Part shown: piece by piece, positions 1 to 8,400 of the stretch
How the letters are laid out: each line of letters starts with the position of its first letter
Position numbering within the stretch: the stretch's first letter is position 1
Assembly: GCA_905234755.1 (NCBI GenBank)
Contig: CAJOIT010000001.1
Location: 434,001 to 498,000 of the forward strand
Reading direction: 5' to 3'
Length of the DNA: 64,000 nt
Origin: an uncultured Bacteroidales bacterium
GTDB lineage: Bacteria > Bacteroidota > Bacteroidia > Bacteroidales > ML635J-15
The notes under the pieces: model-generated
Seen by the model: the letters and a program-made list of their open reading frames with translations, nothing else
Database searches by the model: none
Told to the model about the DNA's origin: nothing
Program-made: the position numbers and the translations under genes

Positions 1-633
1 CGCCTTGTCAGCCAGAAAGACGAATACGATGAATATTTGGTAACATATACCGACAACGAAATCAAGGTCGCAACCGAAAATTCAACTACCACATACAAGT
101 ATTCAAACGGCAAGCTGACAACCGGTAGCATCGATAACGGCGAGCAAGGCAAGATTAATATCAAGTACAATTACGAAGGGGAAAAACTTAGTTGGATGAC
201 CCGTGATTTCGGACAACTCGCCGACCCTTATTATACAGGTGAGGACATTATATACAAATGGAAAGACGGTTGCATGACCGAATATTCTATAGTTTACAAC
301 ACCGACGACATGGAAGAACCGCAATCGACTACGGAATTTGAATATACCGACATTAAAAATCCGTTTACAATCGATGTGCTTACAAATTACTATGCCGAAC
401 CTGGAATTTCATCGTTTGGAAAAGATTTGACATCGGAATATCTTCCATCCAAATCGCATTTCAGCGGCATAGTCGATGGTTGGGAAACAGAGCAGAACAC
501 CACTTACGAGTACAAAATAGACGACGCTACCGGCAGGATAACCGAAATAACAATCAAGGATGAAAACGAAACCGACTACGATGGCGAAATCGAAAAGGAA
601 ACAACTGTCTGCACCTTGAAACTTAATTACTAA
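1..633 (+). CDS. Hypothetical secreted/lipoprotein-like protein, 5' end cut by window
   Basis: The reading frame is open from base 1, so the visible 210 residues are the C-terminal part of a longer protein; the TTG at 37 is an internal codon rather than a start. The visible part is polar and rich in Tyr, Glu and Asp, with alternating short beta-type segments such as TTEFEY and NTTYEYKID. It resembles the C-terminal part of the lipoprotein at 1396-2247: both have a DVL segment, then a SKSHF or SKFMP-like stretch, then a YxYxxDxxxRxTxI pattern, and both end in a short beta strand closing with NY. The two are probably paralogs in one transcription unit. Function is unknown; the fold may be a beta-sheet repeat like those in Bacteroidota outer-membrane lipoproteins. 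Confidence 0.75.
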   Translation, partial: RLVSQKDEYDEYLVTYTDNEIKVATENSTTTYKYSNGKLTTGSIDNGEQGKINIKYNYEGEKLSWMTRDFGQLADPYYTGEDIIYKWKDGCMTEYSIVYNTDDMEEPQSTTEFEYTDIKNPFTIDVLTNYYAEPGISSFGKDLTSEYLPSKSHFSGIVDGWETEQNTTYEYKIDDATGRITEITIKDENETDYDGEIEKETTVCTLKLNY

Positions 634-658
634 ATAAGTAGAACAAAAATTATTAAAA

Positions 659-1393
659 ATGAAAAGTATAAGAATAGCAATTTTGATGGCAATAGCAGCC
701 ATAATTTTGGGAAGTTGTGCAAAAGAACCAACTTCATTATTTACTGTTGACAAGACCGAAATTTATGTTGGCGATGTCGTTTCTTTTACTAATCAGTCAA
801 GCGATGCAGACACTTACCAGTGGGATTTCGGCGATGGCAAAACATCTTCGGAGGTCAATCCAATTCATTCATACGAAAGTGCAGGCACCTACACGGTTAC
901 TCTTATTGCAAGCACAAAGAAAAATTCAAGTTCATATAATATGACCTTGACTGTAAAACGCCCTAACGAGTTTGTTGTCAGCAATACGCATTATCCTGTG
1001 AATAATGTTGTCGTTTTATGTAGTGAATCTGTTGATGGAAATGTTTATGAGATTTATTTACTAAATGGCGAAATACATTTTAACCAAAACTATGACCGCT
1101 TTTTAGGCAATGGCTCTGCACTTGGAATAATCTTATATGCAACATCTTTTGAGATAGGTACTTATATGATTAGCAACAATGTTTATGCTACATTAGGAAC
1201 ATGTGAAAATGTTGAAGCGTACATTAATTACAACTATTCTACAGGCACCGCTATGGAGAGAGAAGCAAATTCAGGATATGTTTTCGTTTCTAAAGAAGGT
1301 AACAACTACATTATTGAAGTTGATTGCCTTGACGAAAGCGGTTCTAAGATTACAGGTTATGTAGAAACTCCTATAACAATTATTAATTTGTAA
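659..1393 (+). CDS. PKD-domain lipoprotein
   Basis: A 244-residue protein starting with a short lipoprotein signal (MKSIRIAILMAIAAIILGSC), with the lipobox Cys at about residue 20. Residues 26-100 form one PKD domain: a VGDVVSFTNQSS strand, the diagnostic YQWDFGDGKTS motif, then HSYESAGTYTVTL. PKD domains are Ig-like modules common in surface proteins. The remaining 140 residues match no family I recognise and look beta-rich. It lies 25 bases after the upstream gene and 2 bases before the next, so the three lipoproteins probably form one operon. Export to the outer membrane is inferred from the signal; the ligand is unknown. Confidence 0.8.
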   Translation: MKSIRIAILMAIAAIILGSCAKEPTSLFTVDKTEIYVGDVVSFTNQSSDADTYQWDFGDGKTSSEVNPIHSYESAGTYTVTLIASTKKNSSSYNMTLTVKRPNEFVVSNTHYPVNNVVVLCSESVDGNVYEIYLLNGEIHFNQNYDRFLGNGSALGIILYATSFEIGTYMISNNVYATLGTCENVEAYINYNYSTGTAMEREANSGYVFVSKEGNNYIIEVDCLDESGSKITGYVETPITIINL

Positions 1394-1395
1394 GA

Positions 1396-2247
1396 ATGAA
1401 AATAAATCATTTCGCTTTTTTTGTATTTGTAGCAGTCCTTTTTGCTTCCTGCGGTGGTTCAAAGGAAAACAAAACCGAAGAACTACAAGTAGAGACTACC
1501 GACAGCATAGTGGAGGAAGTCGCGGAAGAACCGTCGTTCCTTGTGAAAAGCATAGAAATCAATCAGGATGGCGCCGTTGACAGCAAGGTAACCTTTGAAT
1601 ATGATGAGCTAGACCGACTAATAAAGACCACTACCCGCCGCAACATCGGTACCGATGACGAATGGTTGTCGGAAGCCACAGTAGTTTATGGCGATGGCAT
1701 AATAACCTGCGAAGGCGCGATGAAAAAACTGGAACTCACCTTGGATGGCGACGGCTTCGTGAAGAAGTCGGAATACATTTCCGAAGGCGAAGGCATTGTG
1801 CAGCGCTACAAGTACAAGTCGGGCAAGCTTAGCGAGTGCCTCGACGAAACGGACTGCGGCAACATTTATTTCTGGGATGGCGGGAATGTAAATATTGTAA
1901 AGGTTTATGCGCCTGCATGCGACGGTGGTATTTCGTATGACAGCACTTTCTACAAATATGGCGATGTTGACCGTCCCAACATTGATGTGCTGGCGTTTGC
2001 CGAAGAGTCGGGATTTCTCCCTGGTGCGACATCGGTTGCCCCGAAGGGACTGGTTTCCAAGTTTATGCCTACGGAAAGAAAGACCAATGTCTATAGCGAC
2101 GCTCACATGATAATGGCGACCTCCATATTAAAATATACCTACACTGTTGACGATTACCAGCGTGTAACCGGCATCGAATGCGGATATAATTATTACGACG
2201 GTGAAGAAGAGGAGTCGGGAACTTTTAGCGTGAAGGTGAATTATTGA
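1396..2247 (+). CDS. Hypothetical lipoprotein (paralog of the gene at 1-633)
   Basis: A 283-residue protein with a lipoprotein signal peptide (MKINHFAFFVFVAVLFASC, Cys at residue 19) and then an acidic linker. The body has repeated YD-like strands (FEYDELDRLIKTT, YKYKSGKLSEC, YTVDDYQRVTGIECGY), a pattern seen in several uncharacterised Bacteroidales lipoproteins and in RHS/YD-repeat folds. The start follows the previous stop by 2 bases, suggesting coupling. Its C-terminal 100 residues align in pattern with the protein at 1-633, so the locus holds two diverged paralogs on either side of a PKD lipoprotein. No enzyme motif is visible. Confidence 0.78.
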   Translation: MKINHFAFFVFVAVLFASCGGSKENKTEELQVETTDSIVEEVAEEPSFLVKSIEINQDGAVDSKVTFEYDELDRLIKTTTRRNIGTDDEWLSEATVVYGDGIITCEGAMKKLELTLDGDGFVKKSEYISEGEGIVQRYKYKSGKLSECLDETDCGNIYFWDGGNVNIVKVYAPACDGGISYDSTFYKYGDVDRPNIDVLAFAEESGFLPGATSVAPKGLVSKFMPTERKTNVYSDAHMIMATSILKYTYTVDDYQRVTGIECGYNYYDGEEEESGTFSVKVNY

Positions 2248-2252
2248 TGCTT

Positions 2253-2280
2253 GTAGAGATGTTGCGTGCAACATCTCTAC
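2253..2280. repeat. 28-bp REP-like palindrome starting with GTAG
   Basis: Two 13-base arms (GTAGAGATGTTGC and its complement) flank a GT centre. It starts just after the stop of the preceding lipoprotein gene. The GTAG start is the hallmark of REP palindromes handled by REP-associated tyrosine transposases; no such transposase gene is in the window. It could also act as a terminator stem, but no T-tract follows. Confidence 0.85.
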
Positions 2281-2297
2281 TGCGATGAAACACATTC

Positions 2298-2327
2298 TGT
2301 AGGCTCGCAATGCATTGCGAGCCTACA
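2298..2327. repeat. 30-bp perfect palindrome, copy 1
   Basis: Arms TGTAGGCTCGCAATG and its exact complement, with no spacer. An identical copy lies at 10909-10938, so the pair brackets the giant surface-protein gene. It also contains the GTAG start of REP-type elements. Confidence 0.92.
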
Positions 2328-2340
2328 ATTTTACCCGTAC

Positions 2341-2359
2341 AGGCGCAATTCATTGCGTC
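2341..2359. repeat. Short palindrome of the GACGCAAT type
   Basis: Arms AGGCGCAAT and ATTGCGTCT pair with one G-T wobble. It is related to the perfect palindrome at 10964-10983, again on the other side of the giant gene. These GACGCAA...TTGCGTC palindromes look like a dispersed family. Confidence 0.7.
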
Positions 2360-2426
2360 TCACTGAGAAACATACTTTGCCCTTCTTTTTTTATCAACAA
2401 AAAACTTTCCATTTATAAATATTTCT

Positions 2427-2434
2427 TATCTTTG
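2427..2434 (+). promoter_or_regulatory. -7 promoter box for the giant surface protein
   Basis: TATCTTTG matches the Bacteroidota -7 consensus TAnnTTTG. The expected transcription start, about 7-8 bases on, is roughly 25 bases before the ATG at 2468, which supports that start. Confidence 0.7.
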
Positions 2435-2467
2435 CATCCTTAATTATACTAGGATATTTGTTGCTTT

Positions 2468-5400
2468 ATGAATAAAATATTTATGACCTTATGCAATAAC
2501 CGCCAGAATAGGCGTAATGGGATTAATCCCACAAATGAAAATACTATTGCTTGCAATGAAGCTAATGCATCAATTGTAAATTGTAGCACTAGTGGTGCTG
2601 TGGCACCAGTGGTGTCGCGGCGTGCCACGACCACCACAACATTGTCAACCTTCAGCTCAGCGAAGCTAATTGTCAATTATCCATTATCCATTGTCCATTG
2701 TAAATTATCCATTGTTAATTGTACATTGTTAATTGTCCTTTGCTGCTTGCTCTTTGGCGGTAAGGCTTTCGCGCAAACAACAATTAAAATGGGTGCAGAT
2801 GGCACAGACCATGTTTTCCCGTTCAACAACTTTTACAAAAACTCTTGGAATCAGATGATTTATACCGCAGAAGAACTCGGCGGAGCACAGACCATCTCTA
2901 CGATTAGTTTCTTGATAGGTGGAGTACCATCTACGAATTGGTCGGCTACCAATTTGAAGGTTTACATGGGACATACATCTTTGTGTGGAAACTCGGGGAC
3001 AGAAGACTTGTCGACAACAAGTTGGGTGCCATCATCCAGTCTTACCCAAGTGTATAGTAGTGCAAGTTACACCCCAACAACAGTCACCACTTATACCGAT
3101 TTTGCACAAAACTGGTGGGTGACGATAAGTTTAAGTTCTTCATTTTCTTACAATGGTACCGACAACTTGGCTATCGTTGTTGCCCAGCAATGTTCTACAT
3201 ATCAGAGTGGCTTGACATTCAAGTATATTACCGATGCACATTATCAGTGCCTTTATAGACGTAACGACAACGATACTGGATATGCCAGCCATCCGGGAAC
3301 TAACTCTGGAACACAGTCAAAAAACAGGCCTATACTTAAACTTACAGCTTCTGGGACTGTGGGTAATGTGATAAACATTAAGAAGACCTCGGTGGCTATG
3401 GGGCAAGAATATTATTTTGTTGACGAAGGTGGCGACGGCGGTGATTGTTCTAATGGAGATGCTGCCAACAACTACTATACCAGAGCTGCCCAATTTCGTC
3501 ATGTATTCACAGCCCCCGCAGGTGCTGCTATCACTGCATCGTTCTCATCACTGTGTACGGAATCATGTTGTGACAACCTGAATATTTATAATGGTAACAG
3601 CACAAGCAGCACTGCCTTGGCTACAAACTTGACCACAACTCCAAGTGGCACCTATAGTTCCACAGGGCAAAGCATGACATTCATGTTCAAAACAGATGGT
3701 AGTGTCAACCGTGCTGGATTTAAGACAAACATTTCTTGCGTTGCAGCTTGTATCTCTCGCACCCTCTCCTTTGCCTCTGGATCTAATCAGGTAGCCATGG
3801 GTTCTACAATTAGCCGTCCGGCTGTTCCATCGGCAGGTGGCGGAAATGTTACATACACATCTTCTAACACGTCTGTAGCTACTGTTAATTCTTCTGGTGT
3901 GATAACTGGTGTTACTGTTGGCAGTGCAACAATTACAGCAACGATTCCTGCAAATGGGGATTATTGTGAGGCTACCCAGATATATACTGTTTCTGTGGTA
4001 GCACCAACTCCTGTCATAACCCAGACCACCCCTCTGCCTCAGTGCGGCATAGCGGATGCAGTTCTTACAGCAAGTCTTCCAGGTGGCGTGGCTGTTCCTT
4101 CGGGATATACATATCACTGGTACTCAAATTCTGCTTGTACCACAGAAATTACTAGTGGTGTATCGGGAACTAATAATAATACGCTTACTTATCCTATTGC
4201 AGCCAATACAATAGTATATTGCCGTTTGGAAAGAAGGGTGGCAGTAAACAATGTACAAGAACAGACATTTACTTATAATGGCGGCATTCAGACATATACC
4301 GTACCTGATGGAGCTACCGAACTCCAGTTGGAAGTATGGGGTGCGCAAGGCGGTTCATATAGTTCCTCCTATTCTGGCGGGTTAGGTGGCTATTCCAAGG
4401 GAACATTAAACTCTCCGACCGCTGGTAGTACCTTGTATGTAGTTGTCGGAGGACAAGGAGGTACAAATACGGCCACACCGACAACTGGTGGAGATCAAAT
4501 AACAGGCGGTTACAATGGTGGAGGTAATTCGGTCGTTCACTATTGGAGTAGTTCTTGGTCGTTGCCTCAGGCTGGTGGTGGCGCTACTCACATAGCGACT
4601 GTTACTGGCGTACTAAGTTCTTTGTCATCGCAACAAGACAAGGTGCTTATTGTAGCAGGTGGTGGTAGTGGTGGCGTTTATTCTTACGATGGTAGTACAT
4701 ATCGCGGTTTTACTGGTTATGGAGGTGGTGGTCCGACTTCAACTGCTTATAGTTCAACTTATCAGGCAACACAAACTACAGCAGGAACTGGAGGTTCTTT
4801 TGGACAAGGTGCTTCTTATACTGGGAAAACTAATTATAAATTCGGACCTTCTGGCGGCGGTGGCGGCTGGTATGGCGGAGGAAACAGACAGGATGCTCAA
4901 GATACTTATGCCGAAGAATTGGTTCGTGGTCACGGCGGTGGTTCGGGTTATATAAAGTCAACCTTGACTTCCACATCGTCAAGCAATGGTTACCGTTCCG
5001 GTCACGGTCAGGCTAAGATTACGGCTACTATACCTGCAATAGAGATTGCAAATTCAAGTTCTGCAGTTTCATATTCGGTAGAATGTACTAACTGCGACGA
5101 CCCGGCTGGCACATACGCAATCAGCGGTTCGGCTACACAATCGATTGGCACTGGACAGAATCTTACGCTTACTGTTAACAATACTACAGGTTATACAATT
5201 GCGTGGGAATCCGCCAACTCATCAATAGTAACAGTTTCTGGCAGTGGAAACTCGGCTACTATCACTGGCGTAAGTTTGGGCAATACTACCGTAACGGCTA
5301 CTATCACTCCTAGTGATGTAAGCATCTGCCCGAAGACACTTATATATACTATAACCGTAAAACCGACAATTACATTTGATATTTCAACCAATTGTTCCGG

Positions 5401-8400
5401 CACTGCATCGGGACAGCCAGAACCGCAGACTGTTACCGTAGGCACCAATGTCACTGTGCCTTGGGGCGGAATAACTTGTAGCGATGGTAAGACTTTTGTA
5501 GGTTGGAATGCTAGTTCGGATGGAACTGGTCACGCCTATCGCGAAGGCGACCAAGTACAGGTTATGCAGAATACCACTCTGTATGCTATCTTTATGGCAG
5601 ACCCCTGCGACAACATTGTCGATATGCAGGTAGGCGTGGATTATGAGGGTATCCTTGGTGATTTGGGATTGTGGGATACGCATAATGCTACATGTACCTG
5701 GGACGAACCTGGCGAAGAGCGCGTGTATTCGTTCACTCCCTACAAGACAGGAACACATATATTTACTTTTAGTACCACTGACGGTGACCCAGACTTTTAC
5801 ATAAGCACATCGTGCAGCAATACGATTGCGACATTGTATTGTGCCGATGCAGACCCGGATGAACAATACGAAATGGACCTTACGCGAGGTATAACATATT
5901 ATGTTATTGTTGATAATGCTGATGAAGATGGTTCTGCTGAATATCTTGTCAGAGTTGATGTGCTGGACCCGTCAGGTGGCGTAAATTCACCTTGTGGTAC
6001 AACTATTATTTATTGTTCCACATCGGGTAACGATGGCAACGATGGTGGCAGTACAAGTCCTGTAAAAACACTTTCGCAGGCTTTGACTTTGGCTAATAGT
6101 GTTTCTCCTACAGCAGATAACCCTGCCATCATCCGTATGGCAAGCGGTACATATAATGTCAATGCTCCTGTAAACCTTATCAGCAATGTAATAATTGACG
6201 GACAGTGGACGGCAAATACCACTACGGGCGTTTGGACAAAGGGTACGACACTTACTACTATCAACCGTACGGCTACCAGCCCCGAGGGTGGAACAACTAT
6301 GCCACGCATAACTGCTATTGAAGGCAACAACAAGAGCAACTTCAAATTGCAGGATATAAAGGTTACCACAGCCACAGCTCCTGCCTATTCAAGTATCTCT
6401 GGTAACAATTATGGTGTTTCTACCTACGCTGTGCATTTGAACGGTTGTAGTGGATATGAATTTGTTCGTTGCAGATTACAACCTGGAAATGCAAGCGCAG
6501 GAAAAAATGGAACAAACGGAAGTACTGGAGCAAGTGGCGGTAGTGGAAGTAATGGGTCCAGTGGAAGTTCGAACACTGCATATTCAGGTGGTGCTGGTGG
6601 AACCAATTCTTCCTGTAGTTCTGCCAATGGCTATTCTGGCGGAGCTGGAGGACGTGACTATAGTAGAGGATCTCAAGGTGGAGGTTCTGGTGGAGCAGGA
6701 GGAAATGTGGAATCTTCTGGCTCTAATGGTTCTGCTGGTAGTACTGGTTCTGCTGGTACGTCATATTCAGGTCAACGTGCTTCAGTAAATAATACATCGA
6801 CATATTATGGCGAATATTTCAAGGGAACACAGGCAAGGACAGGTGGTAATGGTGGATATGGAACTGGAGGAAGAGGCGGTGGCGGCGGTGGTGGCACCGA
6901 TGCAACTGCATCTTGGTGCGAGAGAGGCGGCGGCGGCGGCGGCGGCGGCGGTGCTGGTGGCTGTGGCGGTACTGGTGGTACTGGTGGCTACTCTGGTGGC
7001 TCGTCTTTCGGCGTATATCACTATGGCAGCACTTCTTTAGGAACATTTACAGATTGCAACATTGTTTCTGGTACTAGTGGTTCTGGTGGCTCTGGTGGTA
7101 GTGGCGGCGCTGGTGGTACTGGCGGCTCTGGTGGTTCTGGTGGCTCTGGTGGTACTAGTGGAGGATTTATGTGTACCGCATCAAGCGGTTCTGGTGGTGC
7201 TGGCGGAAAAGGTGGTAACGGAGGAACTGGCGGTGCTGGAGAAAGTGGTGCTAACGGCGTATCCTATAAGATTGCCATAGTAACTACTGCTGGAGTTTGT
7301 ACTCCTACTACCTCAGGTTACACCACAACACCTAACAATTATATTACTTCCATCGATTACGGTTCATCATCAAAGCAGGGCTGTACAAACTCGCAGATTT
7401 CACTTAGCAAAACATCAGGCTCGTGGGCAAGCGGTCAGTATGGCACACTAATTAATGATAAGAATAGCACAACTTCTTCATATACATCAAGTTCTGCAAG
7501 TATTATAACTGGCTATGACGCTACGGGCACATACAGGCCTGTAAGCAATGGTCCGCAAATATTCATCACTCAGTCGCGTAGCCTCGGCGAAATATCCGGC
7601 GAAGATGCTTTCTGCAACGGCGCAACAGCCGAATATACCTACGATGGCGATTATATTTCGCAGGGCGATGTACTGCAGTGGCGCCTGGTTTCATCCGATG
7701 GCAATACCCTATATTATGCACACGCTGAAATGGCTGCTTCAAATGGCGATGAAAGCGGTACAAAGTTCATAATCAATACCGAATCCCTGAATCTTGATGC
7801 CGGCATCTATTATGTAAAGCTCGAAGTCAAGAGCGATTGTTGCGGTGTTTCAATTCCTATCTGGAAACAGATAACGATAAATGACACTCCAACTGGCGTT
7901 ATCGCACTATCGGGAACCTCTCCTGTCTGCTACAATGGAAGCACTACCGTAAGCCTTACATTCACAGGTGCTGCACCTTTCGACTATGAACTGAGCGATG
8001 GTACAAGCGGTACAACATACGATAATCCTGCAACGGTAACATTGTCATCAATTACAGCAGACAATACCTATTATATAACATCTCTCACAGATAATACCGG
8101 CTGTTCGGCAATCGCATCAGACTTGACAGGAAGCGCAACGGTAACTGTACTCCCAGTTATGTCGGCTGACATTACAGCCCCAATATCCGGCATCTGCATA
8201 GGTACTACAACTACCTTGACGGTCAGCAATATCACAGGTGTAGGGCCATACAGCTACCAGTGGCAGAAATCGCCCAACGGAACAGATTCGTGGTCGAACA
8301 TAACTGGCGCTAACGCAGCCACCTACAACGCACCTATAAGCGAAGCAGGACACACATACTACAGGGTCAACATCACCGACAACGGCAATACCTCCGACTG

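Noticed and set aside
6929..6960. GGC trinucleotide run as a phase-variation tract
   Set aside because: The run is in frame and its unit is three bases, so slippage would change glycine number but not the reading frame.
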